Positions 24,802-39,100 are shown, numbered from the stretch's first letter. The stretch: 64,000 nucleotides of DNA from Meandrina meandrites (GCA_963693305.1 OY855914.1:26584972-26648971), one strand, 5' to 3'. The notes: generated by a model not told the origin, from the letters alone. Made by a program: numbers and translations.

Positions 24802-24968
24802 TTAAACCAGAACAATACCATTGATGGCTCCACCAGACATCCCACCCTTGTCGTCATCGTTGTCATCGTCGGCATCGACGTCATCGTTGTCATCGTCGGC
24901 ATCGACGTCATCGACGTCATCGTCGTCGGTGTCTGTAGGAATATGGCCGCTTCCAGGAGCTCTAGTGC
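24802..24968 (-). other. Copy C proximal last exon with premature stop and acidic expansion
   Basis: Encodes [14 protein letters not shown], then an Asp-rich stretch of about 27 residues that repeats [13 protein letters not shown] units, then [15 protein letters not shown] and stop. In copy B the stretch has 8 residues. The stop comes from a change at the codons for Gly-Ser in the helix. Homology to the copy B exon continues past the stop as IAVLIIVV and ends near 24777, where intron 12-like sequence is joined. Confidence 0.85.
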
Positions 24969-27900
24969 CTGAGGAATTAAACAGAGTAATATCCACGCAT
25001 TTTAACCAATCAAATCATTGCATTTGATCATCACAAGAAAATTTCTCCTTCTTACGGAAATTGCACTAGGTAATTTCAGACAGTCCTGAAGGAACATCCA
25101 GAATTCATTCAAAATGAAAACATGCTAAGCCACATGTCCCGGAGTTATCGGAGTTATACTGTAAACATTTAGAGGTGTAGAGGGAGGTTCTCAATTACTG
25201 AATCGCGCCGGGTTTGGCGTGATTAGATATTTTTAAATCTGGCTTCTCTACATGACTATACCTGAAATATTGTATTGTCAAGCAATATTATACATGGCAT
25301 GGCTTCTTTGTGAAATACCTCATAACACGTTTTTCTCTTGTATAAATGAATGGAAATTGCTTTGCAGTGGTTTGTCTTGTTTTCTTGACCGTACAAAGCA
25401 TAAAAGATGTACGAAGCTCAGTCCAACCTACCTTCTTTTCCACCATAACAGTAATTAATAACGGCGCAGTATTCCTTGGAAAGTGGAACGTTGTTCTTGT
25501 CTCTAACGCACCAATAGCATCCCACCACACCGTCACATGACCCTGAATCTATCTTCTTCTTGCATTGTGGGTCAAAACATTTCTCTAAGCCACTTACTGA
25601 AGAATCATTGACTTTTTCAAAACGGACGACAGTCGCTGGTACAGGACAAATAGAAATACTGCGAAGAAAAAATAAGGCATTTTTTATCGTGTAACATTTT
25701 TCATACAAAGGCACCGTACCAATAAACACTGAACATTCCTAATCTTACTTGCTAGCTGGAAACTCGCTTCTACAGTAATGGAAGTCAAGCCGCGAGGAGC
25801 ATGGGCACTGGCATGTCAATCCCTGCACATTGGAGCATGTTTTGTTACTGGAACATATGCAAGTCTTGGAATAGTTACGAGGTTTGATTCCTGTTGATAG
25901 AAAGCGTGTTAACAATGCGTAGTATGCCAAGGTGCAAGTCTATAAAGAGATGCCAGAAACAGGAAGGCAGATTATTGCAAAGTAATCAGTCGAAAACGCA
26001 ACAACAGGTATATCTGGCACCTTTTTTCATGGTAATACAAATAGCTTATAATTACTAGGCTTTTAATTCTCCTTTACTCCATTAGAAATGCATGAAATTT
26101 AATATAGTCGAATTTTAGCGAAATGCGATGGAATTTAACAAGCTTAGCGTATGAGGAAACCAACCTATTACTATGCATAAAATGACGGCATTTTGATTGT
26201 TTTGTTTGTTTCGTTTTGTTTTATTATTTTTATAATAATCATTGTTATTATTATAATTAATTTGTAATATAATTTCTCTTCGAAATTACCTTATGCTTAT
26301 GCAATACTGCAATGTTTTATGGTCATGCAAATAAAGCTTAACATTGCCATTGAAAGACAATGCAATGCATATTTCTTACCCAAAAACACATTGCTTCCCA
26401 CCACACTAGATAGCTGGTACTTTTTGTAACGGCTGCCACTGTCAATCGTATTGATGCCTTGTGGTGGAATCTTAAGCTCGTAAAAGCTCTGTAGCTTGAT
26501 TTTCTCCAAGTTGCGGCATTCCTTCTTCACCATATATCCTTTCTGCAAAAGATCCTCAGCAATGTCTTTCTCCTTTTCAGTGATGTGGACATATTCCAGT
26601 GTTTTGGCTGTTATGTCAGGTACCAGGAAATCATCGTGCATGATTAGAAATCCCGCTCCATCAAGCACAAAACATTCATAGTCGTTTCCTTCGCACTTGG
26701 GATATGTATCTGTCAGGAGTCTGAAAATAATTTAATAATATAAACTAGAGTGAATTACCAGGATTTCTCTTGCTGACAAAAATCATATCTTTCACAAATG
26801 TGAAGATATCGAGTTGGTCACGTTTGCCGACGAGTTTGCCATGTTTCAATGCTGAATGAGCCAAGGCTTATCGATGTTAAGTCGAAACATCTTCGGATCT
26901 TCCGCGGTGATCTTCGGAAATCTTCGGAAAAGTTCGGAAAATGTTCGGAAACATTCTTTTGACAACCGGCCTACATTTTGAAAATCTTCGGGAAATCGTC
27001 AAAAACATCGTTATTAGTAGGTTTATAAAATAAACAAAATAATAAATGGTTGCTTGGAGATATAAAATTTCTCTTCTCGTGTTCAACTCGATATCGATAT
27101 CGAGTTGAAGACTCCAAGATAAATTTCATATCTCTGGGCCACCATGCATCCTTTATATGTGATTAGTAAAGATAACATTTCACCCCTTGACGGGAGGCTA
27201 GCCAATATTATCGTGAGCTATCCCCGGTATTTTGCCATGTTTCTCACCAATTAGCCAATACTGATTGATATCTTGAGGTTGACTCTAGGTAGAGAACCAG
27301 TAAAGTGCCGTGCCAACAGAACAAAACACACACCTTCGTTGTGTATACACCTCATGTACCATACGATGTTTTTGAGATGCTGACACACAAAAGGTCCCAT
27401 TTTGTGCCATGTGACATGCAGCATGTCCCTGAGTCCCTGCTGCTACAACTTGTCTTTCGTGTGTCAGCATCTTCAGTCTCATATCCTACTTCTTCCTGTA
27501 AATTAGCATTTAGAATGAAGAAAGTTCGAATATTGTGTTGCATTGCCTTGAATTCAAGCAAAAGGTCACAAGGGTAAATCGAGATAAAAGTTAGAGAAAT
27601 GTTTTATTGACCTACCATGGAGCATCCTTTGCAATTTACTTTGCAAAAGAATAAATTCTATATAGTAAAAGGTTATTGTTTTCTAATAATGCCTCAACAG
27701 AAATGCATTCCGATCGCCTGTTACTAACAATGGTCATGTTTCGAAATGTTTCTTTTTCAACATTCTTAAACATTTTTCAAACCAGCGTAACGTTTTCAAC
27801 ATTTTAATGTTACGAAACGTTCCATGATAGGAATGTGCTCACAGACTTACTTTTGGAAGTACGATAAAGGAAAGTCAGCTCCCATGACTCCAATAACTTT

Positions 27901-30900
27901 ATCATTCGCACTGTGCTGGCTGTTTACTTCTCCACGGTAAATAGTGTGGCCAGCGGTTATCACCACTCCTGCACCAAAGGCGTCTATGTATGGCGTGGAA
28001 AGGGCTACCAATCCCGTGTTGCTTAGCGCGGTGCGGTACCTAAATGACAAGATTCGTAAATGAAACAGTATTGATATGTTACTTTTAATGATATGGGACG
28101 TGAGGATTCTGCTATAACATGTTTGATTTCTGATTGGTCAATTAATTATCAACATAGTGGGAGCAAATTGCAACAGTTTAACAAGCCAATCATGGATCTG
28201 AAACACTGCAGATAAACAATTTACCATGGCCTCTTCCTTGGGTCGTAGGACTTCGCCAGTGAGGTCCCAGGTGTCATTCTGAATACGCCATTGGCCGTGC
28301 CAATATATCTCCAAACCAGGTACTTTGTGTAGTTCTTCTTTTCTTGAAACCAAATGTCCTCGACCTTACTTGTAGCTATAACTGTGTCACGAATTCCTTG
28401 TTTGAATCCGGGGTTGCTGCCTCCACCAGTCATAAATCTTTTGTAGTTTTCTATGTTAGATACCGTCTCATCCAATCCAAGGTAGATGTATGGGTCTGTA
28501 AAGGCTTCTGCACCAAGCTTCACAACTGTCGAATCTGCAATAATTAAAATTTATATTAACTGTAGATAATATTTTTTCAACTCCAAATCTTATTTATTTT
28601 CTGTAGAGGATTCTTCTTGGACGGAGTGGGGTCTGATAAATTGGGTGATTCATTAACGAGGAAAAGGACTTAACTCAAATCGCAGATCAGTAAAGACAAC
28701 AAAATTGATGCATGTAAGGGACAGTTAACCGATCATGTTAACATTATGTTTGGCTTGTTTGATGCCAAGAGTAACTTTATGCTATGAATTATATCGTGTT
28801 AATAGCAAAGACGGAAATCTATTGCCCCAAGCATTATCATCTTTCTCGCACACCTTAAATTTTCAAAATAGAAGAATACCTTGCTAGAGAAAAGAACAAA
28901 TTAAATCTGCAGCTGGAGAAATGGGGAAAACGTTCAGAAACACTAAGTTGATTTTTTTTTGTTAGTTAGCTTCTGCAGCCATCCCTTTTCTTTCTTTTTA
29001 TCTTTTTATTTATTTATTTATTCAATTTCATAAATTGTAATTTACACTCTTGTAAACTACTTCTGTAAAACTGAAAAAAAGTAAGAAAATAAAAAAAATG
29101 TAACGGACAGTTAAAGGAAACAATAAAAACATAAACAATTGAGGCAGCCAAAATTTAAGCTGTAATAGAGAAGAGGTTTTAAAGAGAACGAATCGCCTCA
29201 ATCGTATAACGTTTACGGTCTGCCAAGAAAGCATTTTGTAAGCAGAACGTAATGGTCAATATTGCAATTCAAATGACAAAGTATACAGTAGAAATCACTT
29301 AGGTGAGTACCTGAAAGGCAAGCACGATGGCCTAATGGTTAGTACGCTGGACTACGGAACGAGTGGTCCGGATTCGAGCCCTGGCCGGGGGCATTGTGTT
29401 GTGTTCTTGGGTAAGACACTTTACTCTTACAATGCCTCTCTCTCCGCCCAGGTGTATAAATAGGTACCGGCGAATTAACTGCTGGAGGTAACTCTGCGAT
29501 GGACTAGCATCCTATCAAGTGGGGAGTAGAAATACTCCTAGTCGCTTCATGCTACTGAAACCCGGGATAAGCTCCGGCCTGATGGGCCACTAGGTTTGAA
29601 TGCAGACTTTTCCTTACCTGCCGACCTAGTACATGAATCTCAATGGATTGCAGTGGTTAGTGGATTGCCTAAAACGGAAATCTTCTTATGCACCGAATAT
29701 ATAAAATATCATTATAACAACTATATCAACGTTCAAATGAGGCCTAAAACTATTGTAAAAATTAAAGGCTAATAAACGCTAAAACCCCAACAGTTTTAGG
29801 CCTCAATTTTTTATTATTATTTCGAAAATACTACTGAAGAACAATATCCAAAGATTATATTTTATATTTTATATATTTTCTACTGACCTTTCGCAGCATA
29901 TCTGGAAAAGTGAATACAAGGGTCATCAGGTTTGATTAAGTCCAAGCGATGGTATAAGAACTTGAAACCTGTGTAATTCGGCGCAAAATGAAGGAAATAA
30001 TGAAGATGGTAAATTTGAAGCTGGGTAAACGAAAATGTATATTTGTCACCAGCGTTTATCATGAAAGAAATAAGTTGCAAAACTGTAAAATTCCAAACAT
30101 ATGCCCTGAAATTTGCCAATCTCCCCTTTCAGGTGGGCTTATTTTACACGGGGGGTGGGGGTACTTATTCTCAGATGGAAATTTTCGTCTCATAAAACTT
30201 TAGGTTTCTATTTGTATGGACGGGATACAGTCACCTGTACTGTGAGTGGTTTTCGAAGGGGTTCACAGAAGACTAGAATGTAGTAAAATTCTCTAAACAG
30301 TTCCATGATGATTTCCCTTTTCAACATTTTTTGATTTAAAAATTCTCTAACTGAAATCGAACGATCGCGTGTTAGACTTGCCTCAAGTCGACTCTTATGA
30401 CCCACCAAGAACCTTGTAGCTACCGAAAACGGCGTGTCAGATCTTACTGTAAAAAAGGAATACCGACAGTTGAAGAAGAAGCTTTAAACGTTTTTAGATT
30501 ATGCAGTGAGTTGGAAAAATCCAATTACAATAATAAAACGATCGGATTATAAGTTTCTTGTTAGAGCACTTAATAACAATAAGTACTGATAACGTTAGTC
30601 GACGTTTCGACGTATCCAACATTATTTTCAAGAGTACATGTTCGTGAGTGTCAAAGTTATTTAAGAGTCTAGTTTTGAATATTAATTGCGTGACGATTAA
30701 TGTTATAATTTTTTTGTTAATAATAAAACGATAACTGATAATCAAACAAAATTTTCACCCATGATAATGTTTGCGCTGCAGAGTCACAAGACAAGTGCCA
30801 ATAAGAGCATAGTATTTCCGAAACCACAGGGCTGAACGGATCATAATTCACTGCTAAAAATACTATCTTTGCTCGGACATTTAACGGTATCCTGTGCTTT

Positions 30901-33060
30901 GTTACTTACCTGAAGGAACAGCTTGATTTCCTAGCATTTCGTCCTTATCACCGACTGCTACCACAATTCCAACAGTGAAATTTGTGTCTTCAACTGGCAA
31001 CCAGTAATAAGTTGATGGGACCTCCACAACTGTAACTCCTTCTTTAACTTTGCCACCACGAGCCAGGAAACGTTTTGATGTAATATTTTTCTGCCCAGAT
31101 CCACCACTTATAAAACAACAAAGACAACAACAAAAAGCTAGATTAATGTTTTGTTATAGGTTTGCTATTTAGCAGTAAGACTGCGAGCTCGAGGCATCTA
31201 TTGGATGGTAGGTGGCGAGGGACGAGTCCCCTAGTCAAGTATCAAATTTGAGGAAACATAGAATGAGTAATCATTTTTTAACACAGCGCAGTGGTTGATT
31301 AATTTTAAAAACATCGAAATTCGATGAAACTGAATCATTGAAAGTCTTAGTTGCGCCATAATTCTCCAAACCGCGGGCGCCTTCCAAGTGCTTTTTATTT
31401 AACAATATTCTACGAGCCTTAGTTTTCTATGAGCGAATAGTCAACGAGGCTCATAGAAAACGAGGGCGAGTAGTAAGAATAGAATAAAGAAATATATAAA
31501 CTAAAGTAGTCAAACTGTTTTAGTAGAAAATCTAAAGGAATGTAGTCCAAAACCTTTTAAACCAAAAATGAATAAAAATTATCCCTTAATTCAAAGAGCA
31601 ACGCACGTATGATTGTGCTCTATCAGCGAATAGTCAACAGTGGGAGAACCAATCAGATTCGCGGATTCCCAATATAACACAGCTGAGTTTCTGCTAATGT
31701 GTGAAAGTAGGCGTTCTCTTAGCCGATCAGATTGGGAGCAAAAGGAATCTCACTGCAGTTCCAGGCTTGAACAATCAATTCATATTCCTGCATCATTCAT
31801 TTCGCAATAACTGGTCTTTTGTGACTTTCATCACCTGATGCTTAATGAAAATGGAGGTCATGGAGGTTCTTACCTTCGTATAGAGTCAAATACGGAATAA
31901 AACTCGGGTTCAGGTTCTAAGGCTGTGATGTCCATAAAAATGGGGTCCCCATATGTGTCAGAAGGGGCTGGCAGAAGGGGATGCATCATGGTCCTTCCGG
32001 AGCTGTCTGCCATGAAAGCATAACTTGATTGGCCTTTATGAAAGTAGGTGATATCAGAGAGAAGATCTTCCATGCTAATATCTGTGCCAACAACGCCGAT
32101 GAATTTGCCTTGGTGATAACAAGGTAGTGTAATGGATGTTAACAGACCTGTCGGTACAAAACGGATATTAACAGAACTGTTACTTTGGAATGCTACTTTA
32201 TGAATGAGAATATGTGATCATGAAACATGGTAAAAAATATAGCTAGAAGAAAACAAGGTATCTACTCTATCGGGATCCTTTTTATGAAACCTTTTGCCAA
32301 CAAGTTCGCCCATCCTTTCATCTCCATTGTGACAATAATAAGACATTTTACGGGTAGTCGACAGTTTCGTCCTGGTTTTGCTAGACATGTTTTTTAGGCA
32401 AGTGGCTGTAAAGTCGTAATTAGTGTTCAGGAATGCTTCAAGGAAATGCTTTCTACATTTTATTTTTAGTTTATTTTAGAACGATCTGGTCAAAAAATGT
32501 TTAACCTTCGTTTAATTAGTTACATAACTCTGCGATACAAAGTTTTATTCTCCCATAAACCAGCCAATGTGTTATATCAAACGTTTCATCCCTTGGTACT
32601 TAACCTGTTCCAAAGGCATCAACATAAGGGATGGATATGATTGGTTTATCGCGAACAGTGTTTGTTGAGAAGAAATCGTAGTACGTTGCCAGTTCCCTTC
32701 GTGGGTTTTCTGTGTTTTTCACATAAGTGAATTTTCCGGCCTTTGAACAGAGAAAACAAGCAAACAATTACAAAATATTTAAGAAAGCACCTAGTTCCGT
32801 CACAGACATTAGTCCAGATATTCCATACGGTCACTACGAAATTCTAACATGAGGGAAAAACAACACAAAGCGATGACACTTTTCTTTTTTCTGGCATATA
32901 ACTAAATATCCCCTTCTTTGCTAGTTAGATTTCATTGCGGATGTCAATAATATGCCAGCTCTAAAATTCAAACCTCAACGAACAGTTCACGTTTTTCACT
33001 GCCGCCAATCATCTAAGCGGAACTCTCAGGAAACAGAAGTTTACTTAAGCCAGGTCAAAG

Positions 33061-33100
<40 letters not shown>

Positions 33101-36100
33101 TTTGTTTGTTTCTGTTTTTCAAGGTTCGTTGGCTGTCGCCATAATTGTGATTGACAGCAGTGAAAAACGCAATCGTTAGTTGGGTTTTGAACTTCAGAGT
33201 TCGCATGTTATTGAAAGGTGCAATAGCTGAATAAATATGGAAAGAGTTAGACGAAAAGCTTTACCCATACTTCATTTTCTTTCTGCAGCTTAGTGGAATC
33301 AATGAATTATTATATTATTTTCATAACCTGAAGGTCCGTTCCTACACTCATATTATAGAGAAGCATGATTTCACTGGTGTACTTACAATGACATCGGGTG
33401 CCTTTGGTACTCCATACTTGGTTCCATCTTGTTCAGCAATATCTCGAAGGATTTGCAAGTTCGGTAACATCCCATAAGTCATTATCACGACTGAATTGTT
33501 AAGCTCTGCGTTCTTCGTTTTAATGGTTTCCATGATTAGATATGCTGCGTCGTTTGGTTGACCATCTGTTAAAAAGATTATGACCTTTTTTCTAGAGGAA
33601 CCTCTTCCGGCAGATGTGCCCTTTAACAGGTCAAAGGCCATAGTAAAGGCATTGGAATAAACGGTACCTCCTGTAGGAGTAAAATAACACGACATAACTG
33701 TGTTAGAAGATTCAACAATACAGTCAAGTTGTACGAAAAATAATTTAAAAAGTTTTTCCACGGGATCAGAACAAAACCTCCTGATGAGGAAACTTATTTT
33801 TTTTTATAAAACTGAAATTTCATTTTCGTTGAGTCATTTAACACAGTCACGTTAAGCTAGCGTCCCTTTTGCTGTCTCATTTACCGATGAATAAGGTAAA
33901 GCAAACTATTTAACGAAAGTCGGGATATGTTGTACAAATCAAGTTACAAATAATCCGTTGAAGTAGAAATACTACACGCACTTCCCTTCATAGTCCCCTT
34001 AATTTACTGTATTATTAAACTGGGACATCACCCCGTGAAGTTCGTTGGTAGATAACTTTATTGTAAATACTATAAACGTAATAATCGCCACTGCATTTAC
34101 TTAGCGCTAAAAGGCGCTTTACAATTTGTTAGAAAGCTTAAAACTTAGAATCGACATAGAAAACTTAAAAATAACATCAAAAATTGATTATAAAATATGT
34201 ACTTACTGACCGAGAGCCAAACATTTCCCCGTCCGGTCCGACCTAACTCAGTCAATAAGCATTTTATAATATGACTGTTGTGTTTTTTAATTTTTCTGGC
34301 TGAGCGAAAACGCGTACATGGCAACATTTGCTTTGTTTCGCGCTCATTCTCAAAGAGCCAATGATTTCACACCATTCAATAGGCCGTTTGCATTATAAGC
34401 GGGAAGGGAACGTCTGGGTACTAGCCTGGGTTTCACTGTCTTTGTGTACACAGGATAAAGAAACAGATTCTACAAGATTTGGTCTTGAATTGAATTGTAT
34501 ATGCCTAGACGTACTGTTCTTAGATTTCTAGAAAGGAAATCTTCGCATCAGGCGATAGGATTCAATACATATTTTTCCCCATATACGCGTAAATTGGGTT
34601 TCACTTCGAATTCTGGTTTCCAATTTAATTCTGCGCACGAAACTTCAAAGAAAAAAATCCAGAACGATTTTTTATGGTCATCCTTACCTCTGGCGAAAAG
34701 TGTATCCACGTAATCTTTCAAGAATTTTATGTTGATTGGTGTGGCATCTGATAAACGTTCGCTGTGGCAGCTTCGCCCATCATTGTTATATCCAGTTGGT
34801 GTTGCGGCCGCGCTGCCGAATTTCACCAATCCAATCTGCAAAAAAAAAAAACGGACATTAATCACTCACCCACTCAGTCAGTCACTCTAACAGTCAGTAA
34901 GTCAGCTAGTCAGTCACTCAGTCATTCAGTCAGCCAGCCAGACAGCCAGACTGCCAAACAACAGCCAGCCGGTCAGCCGGTCAGCCGGTCAGCCGGTCAG
35001 CCGGTCAGCCGGTCAGCCGGTCAGCCGGTCAGCCGGTCAGCCGGTCAGCCGGTCAACCGGTCAGCCGGTCAGCCGGTCAGCCAACCAGCCAGTCAGTCAG
35101 TCAGTCACTCAGTCACGCTATCAAATTTTACCAATCCAACCTGAAAAAAAAACAAACAAACAGAGATCAATGACATCAATCATTCAATCAGTCAGTCACT
35201 TCAACGGTCAATAAGCCAGCTATTCAGCTAGTCGGTCAGTCACTCGGTCATTCTGTCAGTCAGTCAGCCAGTCACCCGGTCAGCCAGTCAGTAAAGCGCC
35301 GATTAGTCAGTTGGTCAGTTTTCTTTCAGTCCGTGTCAGCCACAGGAAACCCAAACGCTGTATTAGTTATAGATAATCATTAAATTCTTGGTTTTCACGT
35401 GACGTCATCAAACTTCTAAAATCCAGAATCGCAAGACCCCACACTTTTTATCCTTCACTGGTTATTAGACATCCTTAAAATATATCTTGTTGAAGGTTTT
35501 TAGCTCGATAGTAACCGCCGTCTTTAAGATAGAACATTTTGAATTTCGGAATTTCAGGCACACACGATATCAAGATGGCCGCCAGAAGGCTAATCTCATT
35601 CGCAACCGCTTTTTGGGACGTCACGCAACGTTCCCCCCAAAGAAGGGGGAGCGTTGCGTGTCGTCCCAAAAAGCGGCTTAGAAGGAGACTACCAGAAGGC
35701 TGTCACGTATGCTTAAAAAAAAATGCCTCACCATGTGATTTTCAATAATCTGAACAGTTGAGGTTTTGCGAGACGTCTTTATGTGAATGTTCACTTGTTT
35801 ATGAGAATGATCTGACTGCCTTTTATAGCAGAAGTAAATTCCAGATGTGTTCATTGATTTCAGGCCGCCATGTTGGTGTTATCTGCATGGGCACCAACAT
35901 GGCGTTTCCATACTGTGCTCTTTAAATTTGTGTGGAACATTTTGGCGGGTAGCTCGAGTACGGAACACCGTACAAACCCGAGGCTTGGACAAACAGAATA
36001 TCTGGTAATTTTCTACAACCTATAATATTCTTGAGTTTTTGCACTCAATAGTTTTGGATTTACTCTTTTGCGGCGTGACGTGTCAGTGAAAATCAGCAAT

Positions 36101-39100
36101 AAAAATGTTATCATTTACCCGTGTTCCGGTGTCTTTTTGGCCGGTTTGGAAGCGATTTGAATCAGAGCGAAGGCGGCTTTTTACGACGCGCCTACAATGT
36201 TCTCAAGTTTACAATTGACTATTTAAGGGACGGTTTCATGGTTCGGCGCATGTGCAAACTATGACGCAAGCGAAATCACTTATTGTTGTTTACAGACCAA
36301 TCGGAAGCGATAAGTCAATATGCAAATCGAGCGCGAAATTTGCCCGTGTTGTGGAACTTTCGCGTCAGCCGGTTGATCGATTTTAAAGTTCATGCCTAGT
36401 CGGTGCGCTTGAAACGTCATCAGCCTCTGGCAAATCAACCAACTGCCAGCGTTATGGTGTGTGCTCAAGATGGGAGCAACTGGAAAGATTGTCCTTGCAA
36501 AACACATGGCTGTATTGTACTGCGTATTGCTTCGCGGCTGTAAATGTCTGTTGTCTAGTGCCTGAACCACAGTTTCCATGTTTCCTTTTACTATAAAAGC
36601 GTATACATTATATTATATGCTCTTGATATGATACAACATGCAGTCGCTGTGAGGATAAATCGACTGAAACACACGTTTAATTTTCAAATTACCGTAGATG
36701 TTAGCCTCTTGATAGCGACAGCAGACAATTAAATATAGCTATGATTTCATATCAACAATAATTCATTGCCATTTCCAAGGACGGCAATTTTTATCTGTAG
36801 CCTATTTTTATCTCTTTTTATCGGACCAGTGAGAAAGTTAACTACGGAAGGTAATCAAGCTTCTAACCGTGATGCGAATTCTGTGGAATCTCAAAACAGA
36901 AATAGCGCAGCCGAACGCCTGTTAGAGATGCAGGCATGCATTTGCGAAAGCGTCGCCGTAGATCGGAAGTGAGATTCCTCAGCTTACTGAAATCCTTGCG
37001 GTTATTTTGACGTGGAATTTTTATGTATTATCACAGGCTTCCCAAGCTCAAAAGTCGTCTTTTTGATGTGTTTTTGAGAGCCCTTCGGCGGCCGACTCTA
37101 CATACGTGGTGTATGCGACAGCTTGTGTCGTTGTCTCTCCTTCTAAAAAGGGGAGACAACGACCTCGAATAACTTCGCTAAATGGCGTCGGAATGGCTTC
37201 AAATTCGGCACAAGACACAAGTAAGCGACACATTTGAGGTAGGTAAACTTTATTTCAAAATAGATAGTTATTTACCCGATTTTAGAGAAACCGTGATTTT
37301 CCCATACATTTCTCTATATACACAAGCTGTCGCATACACCACGTATGTAGAGTCGGCCGCCGAAGAGCTCTCAAAAACACATCAAAAAGACGACTTTTGA
37401 GCTTGGGAAGCCTGTGGTATTATCGAAAAATCTGTGGGAGGCGCGGTGGCGTAATGGTTAGTGCACTGGACTCCGGATCGGGCGGTCCGGGTTCGATCCC
37501 TGGCCGGGGCATTGCGTTGTATTCTTGGGCAAGATACTTTACTCTCATAGTGCCTCTCTCCACCAAGGTGTACAAATGGGTACCGGCGAATTTACTGCTG
37601 GGAGTAACCCTGCGATGGACTAGCATCCCATCCAGGGGGGAGTAGCAATACTCCTAGTTGCTTCATGCTACGGAAACCGGAATAAGCTCCGGCCTGATAG
37701 GCCCCTAGGCTCGTATACAGACATAGACAAATCTACCCTTTTAGTGCTTTGCAAGAGAATTATATATTGTCATCAAACAATCCGTGTGATCGCTCTTTTG
37801 TATCTTTATCACTTCCACTTCACATTTTACGATTACGAATTTCCACGTATGATATATTAGTTTTGTAAGCCACACACGACTTCTGGCACCACAGATTGCA
37901 TTTTATTGTGTTGTATTGTTGAGAATGTCCTGTCGCCGGTCGACCACAACATCGCTTCCGAAACCTTCATATATTAAACGGTTTTTCATTGGCTAAACGC
38001 CTTTATCGGTCAACAAAACAACACTCACGGTTACTTGAGAAGTAGCTGAGTTCAATTTGTCTAAGCGGAATGACGGATAACAACATTTAACGACAGATTC
38101 ATTCGGATTTATCAGGCGATGGCTAAGTTTAATGTAGTTTTATTCTGGAAGGATTCTGGAAGCTGTCAAGGCACGCATGCGCATAACTGTGGATCTCAGT
38201 TTAACGGCCACGAGAGAGAGTTAATAGTTAATAATATGGAAACTTGAGACGTAGAAGGCGCGTCGTATTTACGAAGCGACAGGCAAGATAATATTTCAAA
38301 CTTCCACAATGTTGCAAGGTAAACCATTTTTGCTCTGATTCAAATGGCTTCTGCTATAGCTAAAACAGCGTTTGGGTTCCCTATGTATCAGCCAGTCAGC
38401 CAACAAAGTTTACAAGTAACAGCCGAACGGGAAGTAGATACAAACCTCTGCAGATATTGCCACATTCATTGCTTAAACCAGGCTCATGGCAGTTTCATCT
38501 TAAACTCGGCTGAGACCCCTAGAGTTGTAAGCAGTACTTTATGGAATACTTACTCTATCCCTTGGGTTCATTGTACTTAAAACTGTTTTGGCAGCCTCCT
38601 TGGCCACCACAATCCGATATCCAGTCATTGATGCACTGGTGTCGATAACAAGAACAACATCTTTTGGTTCGGGTGTGGCTGTTTCCGCATAAAATGGTCT
38701 AAAACGAGGATCATAAGATCTGCAATCTGCCGTATCCTCGAATGCTGGATAATTCGCCAGTATGCCATCTTCTGATGCAAAATATTGCCATTTGATAACT
38801 TCATTATTCTGCATATTGTCTCTCATTTTCTTCATTACGGAATCAGCTACATACTTTCTAGGATAAGAAGCACTCTCGGATACCTTTACGCATATATTTG
38901 CGAAGTCAACCTTATTTCGAAACCTTGAATCGTACTCCAGACGTTTCTGCGAGTTTGCTATCTTACAACATTCCGTTGGGTCTGCCGAAGGGGACGTTGG
39001 CCAAGAAGATTCAACGGCTTGTTTAAGTGCGCGCACAACGTCAAATCTGGCCTTAAACTTGCTTGAAACACTTGCTGATAAATGAGGGATGAGTGTACTT

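Larger units (their letters stand above)
35350..38340. other. Large insertion in intron 2 of copy C
   Basis: Intron 2 is 458 bp in A and 574 bp in B but 3718 bp in C. The extra 3 kb holds a short palindromic element (35605..35680), a foldback element (37025..37424) and a SINE (37437..37730). The sequence between is AT-balanced and of unknown origin. Short open frames (for example 36766..36972) have no recognisable similarity. Confidence 0.7.

Noticed and set aside
34764..35144. Plus-strand open frame rich in Ser/Gln/Pro/Val repeats over the copy C minisatellite
   Set aside because: It is the translation of gccggtca units across an intron array and antisense to exon 3; a tandem repeat without stops gives such frames by chance.
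36766..36972. Short open frame with a hydrophobic, signal-peptide-like start
   Set aside because: There is no ATG at its start, no family similarity and no splice context; it lies inside inserted intron sequence of copy C.
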